In this document: piece by piece, positions 9,242-19,527 of the stretch
Layout: every line of letters begins with the position of its first letter
Position numbering within the stretch: the stretch's first letter is position 1
Origin: an uncultured Opitutaceae bacterium
GTDB lineage: Bacteria > Verrucomicrobiota > Verrucomicrobiia > Opitutales > Opitutaceae
DNA length: 64,000 bases
NCBI GenBank assembly: GCA_903916755.1
Contig: CAIWXW010000089.1
Span: 1 to 64,000, forward strand
Reading direction: 5' to 3'
Translations under genes and position numbers: made by a program
Notes under the pieces: generated by a model
Database searches by the model: none
Seen by the model: the letters and a program-made list of their open reading frames with translations, nothing else
What the model was told of the DNA's origin: nothing

Positions 9242-12200
9242 ACATTTCCGAGATTTTCATTCGGCGGCCCATCGCCACCTCGCTGCTGATGGCGGGGGTG
9301 ATCCTGCTGGGGCTGCTGGGCTATTTCCTGCTGCCGATCTCGGCGCTGCCGAACGTCGACTTTCCAACGATCCAAGTCACGACCCAGCTGCCGGGCGCCG
9401 CGCCGGACGTGATGTGCTCGTCGATCACCACGCCGCTGGAGCAGCAGTTCGGGCAGATCAGCGGCCTGACCTCGATGAATTCGGTCAGCTCGCTCGGCGT
9501 GAGCACGATCACGCTGCAGTTCAGCCTCGAGCGGAATATCGACAGCGCCGCCCAGGACGTGCAGGCCGCGATCAACGGCGCGGCCGGCGTCCTGCCGGCG
9601 AACCTGCCGAATCCGCCGGTCTACAACAAGGTCAACCCCGCGGACAGCGCGATCCTCACCCTGGCCATCTACTCGGAGACGATCCCGATCGACAAGGTCA
9701 ACGACTACTCGGACACGCTGCTGGCCCAAAAGCTGAGCGAAGTCACCGGGGTCGGCCTGGTCACGATCGAGGGCAACCAGAAGCCGGCCGTCCGCGTGCA
9801 GATCGACCCGGCCGCGACCGCCGCCCAGGGCCTGAGCCTCGAGGGCATCCGCACCGCCATTGCCGCGGCCAATGTCGATGCGCCCAAGGGCAGCTTCGAC
9901 GGCAGCCACCAGGCCTATGCGATCAACGACAACGACCAACTCCTCACCGCGATCGACTACCGGAACATCATCGTCGCGTACCGGAACGGCGCCCCGATCC
10001 GGCTGAAGGATGTCGGCCGGGTGATCGATAGCGTCGAGAACACGAAGCTCGCCGGCTGGTATGGCGACAAGCCGGCCGTCATCCTGGACATCCAGCGGCA
10101 GCCGGGCGCCAACATCATCCAGACAGTCGACCGGATCAAAAAGATCCTGCCCCAGCTGCTGACCGCCATTCCGCCCTCCGTGCACGTGACCATCCTCACG
10201 GACCGCACGACGACCATCCGCGCCTCCGTGGCGGACGTGCAGTTCACGCTGGTGCTGACGGTCGTCTTGGTCGTCCTGGTCATCTTCCTTTTCCTGCGGA
10301 AGCTCTGGGCGACCGTCATTCCCAGCGTGGCCCTGCCGCTCGCGATCGTGGGCACCTTCGGCGTGATGGACCTGATCGGCTTCAGCCTGGATAACCTGTC
10401 GCTGATGGCCCTGACCATCGCGACCGGGTTCGTGGTCGACGATGCGATCGTGATGATCGAGAACATTGTCCGGTACATCGAGGCGGGCGAGAAGCCGTTT
10501 GAGGCCGCCCTCAAGGGCTCCAAACAGATCGGCTTCACCGTCATCTCGCTGTCGTTCTCGCTGATCGCGGTCTTCATTCCGCTGCTTTTCATGACCGGCG
10601 TCGTCGGCCGGCTTTTCCGGGAGTTTGCCATCACCCTCAGCATCGCGGTCATCGTCTCGGCCTTCGTGTCGCTGACCCTGACGCCGATGATGTGCTCGCG
10701 CCTCCTGACCGCCGACCACGAGGGCGAGCAGCACGGCCGGTTCTACGCCCTCACCGAGAAGTTCTTCGATAACCTGCTCGCTTTCTACATGCGGGGCGTG
10801 CGCTGGGTGCTGGCGCATCAGACGCTGACCCTGGCCGTGGCCGTGCTGACGCTCGTGGCCACCGTCTTCCTCTACGTGATCACGCCGAAGGGACTGCTGC
10901 CCGAACAGGACACCGGCCTGGTCATCGGGGTGACCGACGCGGCGCAGAACATCTCCTTCCGCTCGATGGTGACCCACCAGCGGCAGATCGCCGACATCGT
11001 CATGCGGGATCCGGACGTCGCCAGCGTCACCTCCTTCGTCGGCACGGGCACGATCAACGCCACCCTCAACACCGGCCGGCTCTCGATCAACCTCAAGCCC
11101 CGCGAGGAGCGCAAGTCCTCCGCCGAGCAGATCATCACCCGGCTGCGCAACCAGGTGCGGAACGTGGAGGGGATCACGCTGTACATGCAGGCGGTGCAGG
11201 ACCTCCAGATCGACAGCCGGGTCAGCCGGACCCAATACCAGTATATCCTGGAGGATTCCGACGGGGCCGAGCTGTCGGAGTGGACCCCGAAGCTCGTGGA
11301 CAAGCTGGCCCAGGTGCCGGGCCTGAGCTCGGTGGCCAGCGATCAGCAGTCAGACGGCTACCAGGTGAACATCACGGTCGACCGGGACAAGGCCTCCCGG
11401 CTCAACGTCCTGCCGGCCGACATCGACAACACCCTCTACGATGCGCTCGGACAGCGCATCATCTCCACCATCTTCACGCAGCTGAACCAGTACCGGGTGA
11501 TCATGGAGGTCACCCCGGAGTACCAGCAGGACCCCACCTCCCTGAGCAAAATCTACGTTCCGGCCAATGCGGCCTCGGGTTCGCCGGCGGGCGGGGCGGC
11601 GACGTCCACCGCGAACCTCGTGCCGCTGAGCGCCTTTGCGACCATCACCACCACGACGGCGCCGCTCGTGATCACCCACGAGGGCCAGTTCCCGGCCGCC
11701 GTGATCTCCTTCAACCTCCGGCCCGGCTACTTCCTGAGCGACGCGGTCGCCGCCGTCCAGCGCGCGCAGAAGGAGATCGGGCTGCCGGACACGATCCAGA
11801 CCTCGTTCTCGGGCAGCGCGGCGGAGTTCCAGAGCTCGCTGGCCAGCGAGCCCTGGCTGATCCTCGCCGCCATCGTGGTCGTCTACATCGTCCTGGGGGT
11901 GCTCTATGAGAGCTACATCCATCCCATCACCATCCTCTCCTCGCTGCCCTCGGCCGGCGTGGGCGCCCTGCTGGCGCTGAACATCTGCCGGATCGACTTC
12001 TCGATGGTGGCCCTGATCGGCATCGTGCTCCTGATCGGCATTGTGCAGAAGAACGCCATCATGATGATTGATTTCGCGCTGGATGCGGAGCGCAACCAGG
12101 GCCTGCCCCCGCAGGAATCGATCTATCAGGCCTGCAAGCTGCGTTTCCGGCCGATCATGATGACGACGATGGCCGCCCTGCTGGGCGCGGTTCCGCTGGC

Positions 12201-12405
12201 CCTGGAGAACGGCACCGGGTCGGAGCTGCGGCGCCCGCTCGGCATCACGATGGTGGGCGGTCTCCTGCTCTCGCAGATGCTGACTCTCTACACGACGCCG
12301 GTCATCTATCTCTACATGGACCGGCTCAGCCGCTGGCTCACCAAGGCCAAGGCGGCGGATCCGGCCGGTTCGGCGCCGTCGGCCGCGCTGCCCGTGGGCA
12401 AATGA
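9238..12405 (+). CDS. RND efflux permease (MdtB-like)
   Basis: 1055 aa; MNISEIFIRRPIATSLLMAGVILLG..., GFVVDDAIVMIENI; GTG start with 4-nt overlap to the adaptor. Confidence 0.95.
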   Translation: MNISEIFIRRPIATSLLMAGVILLGLLGYFLLPISALPNVDFPTIQVTTQLPGAAPDVMCSSITTPLEQQFGQISGLTSMNSVSSLGVSTITLQFSLERNIDSAAQDVQAAINGAAGVLPANLPNPPVYNKVNPADSAILTLAIYSETIPIDKVNDYSDTLLAQKLSEVTGVGLVTIEGNQKPAVRVQIDPAATAAQGLSLEGIRTAIAAANVDAPKGSFDGSHQAYAINDNDQLLTAIDYRNIIVAYRNGAPIRLKDVGRVIDSVENTKLAGWYGDKPAVILDIQRQPGANIIQTVDRIKKILPQLLTAIPPSVHVTILTDRTTTIRASVADVQFTLVLTVVLVVLVIFLFLRKLWATVIPSVALPLAIVGTFGVMDLIGFSLDNLSLMALTIATGFVVDDAIVMIENIVRYIEAGEKPFEAALKGSKQIGFTVISLSFSLIAVFIPLLFMTGVVGRLFREFAITLSIAVIVSAFVSLTLTPMMCSRLLTADHEGEQHGRFYALTEKFFDNLLAFYMRGVRWVLAHQTLTLAVAVLTLVATVFLYVITPKGLLPEQDTGLVIGVTDAAQNISFRSMVTHQRQIADIVMRDPDVASVTSFVGTGTINATLNTGRLSINLKPREERKSSAEQIITRLRNQVRNVEGITLYMQAVQDLQIDSRVSRTQYQYILEDSDGAELSEWTPKLVDKLAQVPGLSSVASDQQSDGYQVNITVDRDKASRLNVLPADIDNTLYDALGQRIISTIFTQLNQYRVIMEVTPEYQQDPTSLSKIYVPANAASGSPAGGAATSTANLVPLSAFATITTTTAPLVITHEGQFPAAVISFNLRPGYFLSDAVAAVQRAQKEIGLPDTIQTSFSGSAAEFQSSLASEPWLILAAIVVVYIVLGVLYESYIHPITILSSLPSAGVGALLALNICRIDFSMVALIGIVLLIGIVQKNAIMMIDFALDAERNQGLPPQESIYQACKLRFRPIMMTTMAALLGAVPLALENGTGSELRRPLGITMVGGLLLSQMLTLYTTPVIYLYMDRLSRWLTKAKAADPAGSAPSAALPVGK

Positions 12406-15400
12406 GCATTTCCGGGCTGTTCATCCGACGGCCGATCGCCACGTCGCTTCTGGCGCTGGGCCTGCTGCTGGCGGGCATCGTGGCCTTCCGGGCCCTCCCG
12501 ATCGCGGCGCTGCCGCAGATCGAGTTTCCGACGATCGAGGTCAACGGCAACCTGCCCGGGGCGGATCCGGTCACGGTCGCGACGTCGATTTCCGCCCCGC
12601 TGGAACGGCGCTTCGCCCAGATCGCCGGGGTGAGCGAGCTGACCTCCTCGAGCGGCCTCGGCGGCGTCCAGATCACGATCCAATTCGACCTGAGCCGCGA
12701 CATCGACAGCGCCGCCCGCGACGTGCAGGCCGCGATCAATGCCGCCGCCAGCGACCTGCCGGCCAACCTGCCGACGCCGCCGCACTACCGGAAGGTCAAC
12801 CCGGCGGATTCGCCGATCATGATCCTGGCCCTCACCTCGAGCACCCAGTCGCCCGGCGACGTCTACAACTACGCCAACGACGTGATCGCCCAGCAGCTGA
12901 GCCAGGTGGACGGGGTCAGCCAGGTGAACGTCAGCGGCGCCCAGAAGTCGGCGGTGCGCGTGCAGGCCGACCCCGCCTACCTCGCCACGCTCGGGCTGAG
13001 CCTCGAGAACATCCGCAGCTTCGTCGGCTCGTCGAACGCCAATCTGCCCAAGGGCAGCTTTGACGGCGCCACGACCTCCTACACGGTCAACGTCAACGAC
13101 CAGCTCGAGGAGGCGAAGGACTACCGCTCGCTGGTGGCCTACCAGAAGAATGGAAACGCGGTGCGCCTCGGCGACCTCGGCACGGTGGTCGACTCAACCG
13201 AGAATCTGCGCTCAGCCGGCTGGTACAACGGCCGGCCGGCCGTGCTCCTGATCATCTTCAAGCAGGCGGGGGCCAACGTGATCGAGACGGTGGACCGGAT
13301 CCGGGCCCTGATGCCGCTGATGACGAAGTGGATGCCGCCGGCGATCAAGATGCACGTCGCGATCGACCGGACCGGCACGATCCGCGCCTCGGTCGATCAC
13401 ATTGAAGTCACGCTGCTTATTTCCATCGCGCTCGTGGTCATGGTGGTCTTCGTCTTCCTGCGCCGGTTCTGGGCGACGGTCATCCCCAGTTTCAGCGTGC
13501 CGCTGTCCCTGGCCGGCACCTTCGGGGTAATGTACATCGTCGGCTACACGCTCGACAACCTGTCGCTGATGGCGATGGCGGTGGCGGTCGGCTTCGTGGT
13601 GGACGACGCCATCGTCGTGATCGAGAACATTGTCCGTTTCATCGAGGAAGGGGAGCCGCCGATGCAGGCGGCGCTCAAGGGCGCGAGCCAGATCAGCTTC
13701 ACCGTGCTTTCGATCAGCATCTCCCTGGTCGCGGTTTTCATCCCGCTGATCTTCATGACCGGCCTGGTGGGGCGGCTCCTCCACGAGTTTGCGGTCACCC
13801 TGACCAGCGCGATCCTCGTCTCGGGCGTCGTCTCGCTCACCTTCACCCCCATGATGTGCGGCCGCTTCCTCCGGCACGAGTCGTCGGAGGACAAGCCCAA
13901 CCGGTTCTTCCGGTGGCTCGAGGCGAGCTTTGACGCCCTGCACCGCGCGTACGAGCGGCGGCTGCGGTGGGTCCTGCGGCACGAGAAGCTCATGCTGCTC
14001 GTGACGGTCGGCACCATGGCCGCGACCGTGATCCTCTACATTGTCGTGCCCAAGGGCTTCTTTCCGATCGAGGACACCGGGCAGATGATGGCCACCTTTG
14101 AGGGGGCGCAGGACATCTCGTTCGTCTCGCTCGTGGCCAAGGAGCAGCAGGTCGCGGCGGTGCTGCTGAAGGATCCCGCGATCGAGGCCATGGTCACGTT
14201 CATGAACGGCGGCAGCAACCAGGGCCGGATGTTCATCCAGCTGAAACCGCTGGACGTGCGGAAGGTCGATATCCAGGTGGTCATCGGCCGGCTGCGCCGG
14301 CAGCTGAACCGGATCGCGGGCGTGGGCCTCTTCCTCCAGCCTTCGCAGGACCTGCGGGTGGGCGGCCGCGGCTCCAAGAGCCTTTATCAGTACACCCTGA
14401 CGGGGACCGACCTGGACACCCTGCACCACTGGTCGAACGCGCTCCTCGGCGAACTCCGGAAGGCGCCGCATTTCCAGGACATCACCACCGACCTGCAGAC
14501 GACGGGCCTTCAGGCCATGATTGTCGTCGACCGGGCCGCGGCCTCGCGGATGGGCGTCTCGCTCAGCGCGATCGACAACACGCTCTACGATGCGTTCGGG
14601 CAGCGCCAGGTGTCCACGATCTATACGTCGCTGACGCAGCACCACGTGGTGCTCGAGGCGCTGCCCAAGTACCAGGTGGATCCCTCCTCGCTGGACAAGA
14701 TCTACGTGCGGTCCTCCAAGGGGCAGATGGTGCCCTTGAGCGCCCTTTCCCATTATGAGCGCTCCAACACCTCCCTCTCGGTCAATCACCAGGGGCAGTT
14801 TCCGGCGGACACGATCTCCTTCAACCTCGACCCGGGCTATTCGCTGAGCGACGCGACGACGACGATCGCGGCCATCGCCGCCCGGCTGCACATCCCGGGC
14901 GACATCCACGCCAGCTTCCAGGGGACGGCCAAGGTCTTCCAGGAATCGCTTTCGAGCGAGCCGCTGCTGATCGGCGCGGCGCTCCTCGCCGTCTACATCA
15001 TCCTGGGGATGCTCTATGAGAGCCTGATCCATCCGCTGACCATCCTTTCGACCCTGCCCTCGGCGGGGGTGGGCGCCCTGCTGGCCCTGCTGATCACGGG
15101 CAACGAGCTCACGATCGTCGCGGTCATCGGCATCATCCTCCTGATCGGCCTGGTGAAGAAGAATGCGATCCTGATGATCGACTTCGCGATCCAGGCGGAG
15201 CGCAAGGACGGCCTGAGTCCCGAGGATGCCATCTTCCGCGCCTGCATCGTCCGCTTCCGCCCGATCATGATGACGACGATGGCGGCCATGTTCGGCGCGC
15301 TGCCGCTGGCCCTGGAGGGCGGCGTCGGCGCGGAAATGCACAAGCCGCTCGGCATCTCCATCGTCGGCGGCCTGATCCTCTCCCAGATGCTGACCCTCTT

Positions 15401-15509
15401 CACGACGCCGGTGGTCTATGTCTTCCTGGACAAGCTCCGGCACCGTGTCAGGTTCCGCCGCCGCGTGCCGGCGGCCGCCCCCGTGGCCGCGCTGCCGGGA
15501 CGCTCCTGA
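12402..15509 (+). CDS. RND efflux permease (MdtC-like)
   Basis: 1035 aa; MSISGLFIRRPIATSLLALGLLLAG..., GFVVDDAIVVIENI; 4-nt ATGA overlap with previous permease. Confidence 0.95.
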   Translation: MSISGLFIRRPIATSLLALGLLLAGIVAFRALPIAALPQIEFPTIEVNGNLPGADPVTVATSISAPLERRFAQIAGVSELTSSSGLGGVQITIQFDLSRDIDSAARDVQAAINAAASDLPANLPTPPHYRKVNPADSPIMILALTSSTQSPGDVYNYANDVIAQQLSQVDGVSQVNVSGAQKSAVRVQADPAYLATLGLSLENIRSFVGSSNANLPKGSFDGATTSYTVNVNDQLEEAKDYRSLVAYQKNGNAVRLGDLGTVVDSTENLRSAGWYNGRPAVLLIIFKQAGANVIETVDRIRALMPLMTKWMPPAIKMHVAIDRTGTIRASVDHIEVTLLISIALVVMVVFVFLRRFWATVIPSFSVPLSLAGTFGVMYIVGYTLDNLSLMAMAVAVGFVVDDAIVVIENIVRFIEEGEPPMQAALKGASQISFTVLSISISLVAVFIPLIFMTGLVGRLLHEFAVTLTSAILVSGVVSLTFTPMMCGRFLRHESSEDKPNRFFRWLEASFDALHRAYERRLRWVLRHEKLMLLVTVGTMAATVILYIVVPKGFFPIEDTGQMMATFEGAQDISFVSLVAKEQQVAAVLLKDPAIEAMVTFMNGGSNQGRMFIQLKPLDVRKVDIQVVIGRLRRQLNRIAGVGLFLQPSQDLRVGGRGSKSLYQYTLTGTDLDTLHHWSNALLGELRKAPHFQDITTDLQTTGLQAMIVVDRAAASRMGVSLSAIDNTLYDAFGQRQVSTIYTSLTQHHVVLEALPKYQVDPSSLDKIYVRSSKGQMVPLSALSHYERSNTSLSVNHQGQFPADTISFNLDPGYSLSDATTTIAAIAARLHIPGDIHASFQGTAKVFQESLSSEPLLIGAALLAVYIILGMLYESLIHPLTILSTLPSAGVGALLALLITGNELTIVAVIGIILLIGLVKKNAILMIDFAIQAERKDGLSPEDAIFRACIVRFRPIMMTTMAAMFGALPLALEGGVGAEMHKPLGISIVGGLILSQMLTLFTTPVVYVFLDKLRHRVRFRRRVPAAAPVAALPGRS

Positions 15510-15512
15510 GCC

Positions 15513-17069
15513 CTACTGCAGCTCGAGGACGACGACGGACTTGGAGGGCAGCTCCGCCGTCAACTGGCCGCCGGCGAGGGCGAACCCGGTGAAGGCGACC
15601 GGGCGCACCGCGTCGGGCTGATCGAAGGTGTTGCGGGCCTGCATCGTGTCCGCCGTCAGCACGCGCCCGCTGGCCGTGCTGAAGCGGCCGCCGGCGAGGA
15701 CGCAGGCGATCCGGGCCGGATGGCGGGGATCCGCGTTGACCAGCGAGAGGTGCACGCGGCCCGCGGCATCGCGCGAGGCCGAGGCGCTGACCGCGGGGAT
15801 GCTCTGGCCCCCAAAGGCATAGGCGGGGGTCTGGAGATCGACCGGCAGGGAGGTGGCGCCCTGGTGGACCTGAAACATCTCGAAGACGTGGTAGGTGGGG
15901 GTGACGGTCATCTTCGGGCCATCGGTCAGGACGAGCGACTGCAGCACGTTCACCAGCTGGGCGATATTCGCCATGGTCACGCGGTCCGCATGGCGCTGGA
16001 AGATGTGGAAGTTCAGCCCGGCCACGATCGCATCGCGGAGGGTGTTCTGCTGGAAGAGGAAGCCCGGATTGGTGCCGGGCTCGACGTCATACCAGGTGCC
16101 CCATTCATCGACGATCAGGCCGACCTTCTTCGCCGGGTCATACTTGTCCATGATGGCGGAATGCTTCGTGATCAGCTCCTCCATCCGCAGCGTGCGACGA
16201 AGCGTGGTGATCCAGGCGGCCTCGTCGAAGGCGGTGGCCGATCCCTTCGGGCCCTTCCAGCTGCCGCTGGGCAGCGTGTAGTAGTGCAGGGACAGCCCGT
16301 CCATCTTCTGGCCGGCGATCGACATGACGGTGTCCGTCCAGGCATAATCGTCTTCGTTCGGACCGCAGGCGATCCGGTAGAGCTTGTTGCCCGGGTAGTT
16401 CTTCAGGAAGGTGTTATAGCGTCGGAAGTTGTCCGCGTAGAATTCCGGCCGCATGTCGCCGCCGCAGCCCCAGGCCTCGTTGCCGATCGCGAAGTACTTC
16501 ACTTTCCAGGGCTGAGGCCGGCCGTTCCGGCGGCGCAGGTTGGCCATGGGCGAGTCCGCGTCGGAGGTCATGTACTCCACCCATTCCATCATTTCCTGGA
16601 CGGTGCCGCTGCCGAGATTGCCGGTGATGTAGGGCTCGCAGCCGACCTGGGCGCAGAAGTCCATGAACTCGTGGGTGCCGAAGTGGTTATTTTCCACCAC
16701 GCCGCCCCAATGCGTATTGATCATCTTCGGCCGCTGCGCCGCCGCCCCGATCCCGTCCTTCCAGTGGTACTCGTCCGCGAAACATCCGCCCGGCCAGCGG
16801 ACGACCGGAACGTGGGCGGCTTTGAGGGCGTTGACCACGTCATTGCGGATGCCGCGGGTGTTGGGGATGGGGGAGTCCTCGCCGACCCAGATGCCGCCAT
16901 AGATGCAGTGGCCGAGATGCTCGGTGAACTGGCCATAGAGGTTGCGGTTGATCACCGGCCCCGGCTGGTCGGCATGGAGGGTGAGGGTGGCGGAGAAGGC
17001 GGGGCCGGTCTGGGCCAGGACGGGCGGCGCCAGCAAGCCGAGGCAAAGCAGCAGCATTTTGGGGTTCAT
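15513..17069 (-). CDS. Alpha-L-arabinofuranosidase (GH51-like), secreted
   Basis: Signal peptide; [73 protein letters not shown]. Confidence 0.93.
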   Translation of the reverse strand: MNPKMLLLCLGLLAPPVLAQTGPAFSATLTLHADQPGPVINRNLYGQFTEHLGHCIYGGIWVGEDSPIPNTRGIRNDVVNALKAAHVPVVRWPGGCFADEYHWKDGIGAAAQRPKMINTHWGGVVENNHFGTHEFMDFCAQVGCEPYITGNLGSGTVQEMMEWVEYMTSDADSPMANLRRRNGRPQPWKVKYFAIGNEAWGCGGDMRPEFYADNFRRYNTFLKNYPGNKLYRIACGPNEDDYAWTDTVMSIAGQKMDGLSLHYYTLPSGSWKGPKGSATAFDEAAWITTLRRTLRMEELITKHSAIMDKYDPAKKVGLIVDEWGTWYDVEPGTNPGFLFQQNTLRDAIVAGLNFHIFQRHADRVTMANIAQLVNVLQSLVLTDGPKMTVTPTYHVFEMFQVHQGATSLPVDLQTPAYAFGGQSIPAVSASASRDAAGRVHLSLVNADPRHPARIACVLAGGRFSTASGRVLTADTMQARNTFDQPDAVRPVAFTGFALAGGQLTAELPSKSVVVLELQ

Positions 17070-17097
17070 GGGGTTCCGGAGTAAAAGAACATTGAGG

Positions 17098-18789
17098 ATG
17101 GAAGCTCAAGCCTCTGGATTGTCCGCCGTGCTCCAATCGCTTCGCATCCGCAACCTCGCCCTCCTGGAGGAAGTCGCCCTGGACTTTGAGGCCGGCTTCA
17201 CCGCGGTGACGGGCGAGACCGGGGCGGGGAAGAGCATCCTCCTCGGGGCCCTGAGCCTGCTGGCCGGCGAACGGGCGGACAAGACCGTCATCCGCCAGGG
17301 GGCGGCGGCCGCGGAGGTGGAGGGCTCGCTCTATTTTGCCGCGCCGAAGGAAATCGACGCGGTGCTGGAGGCGCTGGAGCTGCCGCCCTGCGAGGACGGC
17401 GTCCTCCTCCTGAAGCGGAGCCTCCCGCGGGAAAAGGCCCCGAAGATCACGGTCAACGGCAGCCTGGCGACCCTGGCCGCCCTGCAGCGGATCGGGGAGC
17501 ATTGGGTGGATTTCCATGGGCCGAGCGAGCCGCGGCGGCTGCTCAAGGAGGCCTGCCAGCTGGAGCTGCTGGACCTATTCGCGCGCAATTCGGCGGCTTT
17601 GGCGGCCTATGGGGTCAAATACCGGGATTGGCGGGCGCTGCGCACCGAGCGCGAGGGCGTGGCGACGGCGAGCCAGCTGTCCGCCGATCAGATGGATTTT
17701 TTGCGGCAGCAGGTCGCCAAGATCGAGGCCCTGGCGCCGACCGAAGAGGGCATCGAGGCCCTGGAGCGCGATTACCAACGGCTCAGCCGCGCCCAGGAAC
17801 TGATCGGCCTGGCCGAGATCCTGGCGGGCGGCCTGACCGGCGATGAGGGCCTGCAGGGCCGGCTGGCGGTGCTCCTGCGGGAGGCACGCCGGCTCGAGAG
17901 CCTCGATCCTTCCAGCCGGGCGCTATCCGAGCGGCTCAATGCCGCCGCGGTCGAGCTCAACGAACTCGGCGCGGAATTCGAGGCCCTCGGCCAGCAGCTG
18001 CAGTCGGACGCCGAGCAGGCCGAGCAGCTGGCGGAGCGGATGAACAGCTGGCTCGACGTGAAGCGGCGCCATGGCCCGGAGGTGGCCGGGGTGCTGGCGG
18101 CGCGCGATGAGATGCAGCGGAAGCTCGGGGGCCAGTCGGATCGGGAAGGAACGCTGGCGCGCTTCGACCGCCAGATTGCGGCGGCGGAGAAGGAGGTGCG
18201 GGCCGAGGCCAAGGTACTGCGCGGGCGGCGCGAGCAGGCGGCCAAGGAGCTGGCGCGGGCGGCCGGGCGAGGGATCGCCGAGCTCGGGTTCAAGAAAGCG
18301 GATTTCTCGATCAGGCTGGTGCCGCTCGCCGAGCCCGGGCCGGCCGGCGACTGCGGCTGTGAGTTTCTTTTTTCACCCAATGTGGGCGAGCCGCCGCTGC
18401 CGCTGCACCGGATCGCCTCGAGCGGGGAACTCGCCCGCGTCATGCTGGCCCTCAAGGCGGTCTTGGCGGATCTGGACGACGTGCCGCTTCTGGTGTTCGA
18501 CGAGGTGGATGCAAATGTCGGCGGCGAGATCGGCAGCGTGGTGGGCGAGAAGATGGCGGAGATCGCCCGCAACCATCAGGTGCTGTGCGTGACCCACTTG
18601 CCGCAGGTCGCGGCCCAGGCGACCTGCCACCTGGTGGTGACGAAGGACCAGTCGAAGGATCGGGCGGTCGTCACCATCGCGCCCATTCAGGCGAGCCGGA
18701 AGGCGCGGGTGGCGGAACTGGCCCGGATGCTGGGCGATCGCAAGGCGAAGAGCGCGGTGGCGCACGCCGAAGAGCTGCTCGGACGATAG
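17098..18789 (+). CDS. recN: DNA repair protein RecN (a GTG start at 17128 is equally plausible)
   Basis: [42 protein letters not shown]-terminal [22 protein letters not shown]. Confidence 0.95.
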   Translation: MEAQASGLSAVLQSLRIRNLALLEEVALDFEAGFTAVTGETGAGKSILLGALSLLAGERADKTVIRQGAAAAEVEGSLYFAAPKEIDAVLEALELPPCEDGVLLLKRSLPREKAPKITVNGSLATLAALQRIGEHWVDFHGPSEPRRLLKEACQLELLDLFARNSAALAAYGVKYRDWRALRTEREGVATASQLSADQMDFLRQQVAKIEALAPTEEGIEALERDYQRLSRAQELIGLAEILAGGLTGDEGLQGRLAVLLREARRLESLDPSSRALSERLNAAAVELNELGAEFEALGQQLQSDAEQAEQLAERMNSWLDVKRRHGPEVAGVLAARDEMQRKLGGQSDREGTLARFDRQIAAAEKEVRAEAKVLRGRREQAAKELARAAGRGIAELGFKKADFSIRLVPLAEPGPAGDCGCEFLFSPNVGEPPLPLHRIASSGELARVMLALKAVLADLDDVPLLVFDEVDANVGGEIGSVVGEKMAEIARNHQVLCVTHLPQVAAQATCHLVVTKDQSKDRAVVTIAPIQASRKARVAELARMLGDRKAKSAVAHAEELLGR

Positions 18790-18834
18790 CCTTCGTCGTT
18801 GCGCCGCCCGCTGCGGGGAAAAGGCGCCCGGATC

Positions 18835-19185
18835 CTAGGCCAAGGCCAGCGCGCGGCGGACGGCTTGCTCCACCTGCGCCATCTGCCCCGGTGAAAGGTG
18901 GCCGAGCCTGCGGTCGAGCCGGTCCTTGGTCACGGTGAGGATTTGCTCGCCGAGGACGTAGGAAGTTTGCGCAAGCCCATTGGCGGCGCTCGGGAGAATT
19001 TCGACGTGGGTCGGCACGTCGTGAAACCGGCTCGTCACCGCGAGGACGATGGTGTTCGTGTACCGCACCTGCAGGTTGATCGGGTCGCACTGGAGAATCA
19101 GCGCGGGCCGCCGTCCGACCTGTTCCGCCCCTCGCCCTGGCGACCAATCCACCAGCCAAAGTTCACCGCGTCGCGGGTGATTCAT
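18835..19185 (-). CDS. MazF/PemK-family endoribonuclease toxin
   Basis: RRGELWLVDWSPGRGAEQVGRRPALIL...; overlaps the upstream antitoxin ORF. Confidence 0.88.
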   Translation of the reverse strand: MNHPRRGELWLVDWSPGRGAEQVGRRPALILQCDPINLQVRYTNTIVLAVTSRFHDVPTHVEILPSAANGLAQTSYVLGEQILTVTKDRLDRRLGHLSPGQMAQVEQAVRRALALA

Positions 19186-19423
19186 GGTTGGCAATCGCCT
19201 CCTTTTGGGCCGCGACCGCAAATTCCACGTCGCTGGCGACCGGATCGCCGCCGTACCGGCCGAACGCCTCGTGGAGCGCCCGGTCTTCCTCAATCTTCAA
19301 CACGACGGCCAAGCTTTCCTGGACATAGGCATTCAAACTCAGGTCCTTTTTTCGGGCATGCTTGGCGCACCGGGCATAGAGGGCAGTGGGGAGACGAAGG
19401 GTGAAGGTCTTTGTCGCGCTCAT
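19163..19423 (-). CDS. Cognate antitoxin, probably ribbon-helix-helix/HicB-antitoxin-like
   Basis: 86 aa, MSATKTFTLRLPTALYARCAKHARKKDLSLNAYVQESLAVVL; 23-nt overlap with the mazF-like gene. Confidence 0.8.
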   Translation of the reverse strand: MSATKTFTLRLPTALYARCAKHARKKDLSLNAYVQESLAVVLKIEEDRALHEAFGRYGGDPVASDVEFAVAAQKEAIANHESPATR

Positions 19424-19457
19424 GGCATCACTAAATGGTATCATATAGTGGTGTCAA
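19424..19457 (-). promoter_or_regulatory. Candidate TA promoter/operator: 32-bp imperfect dyad plus TTGACA
   Basis: GGCATCACTAAATGGTATCATATAGTGGTGTC matches its reverse complement at 24/32 positions; TTGACA (19457-19452) and TTTAGT (19435-19430) on minus strand, 16-nt spacer. Confidence 0.55.
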
Positions 19458-19527
19458 ATTTGGGTGACATGGGACTGAGCCATGCCGTGAAAGATAACGC
19501 CTCGTGCCCCGAGCGGGCCCAAACCGC

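Noticed and set aside
13212-15443. 743-aa minus-strand ORF antisense to the second RND permease (and similar at 9013-11235)
   Set aside because: His/Asp/Arg-rich shadow ORFs of GC-rich genes; real permeases on plus strand
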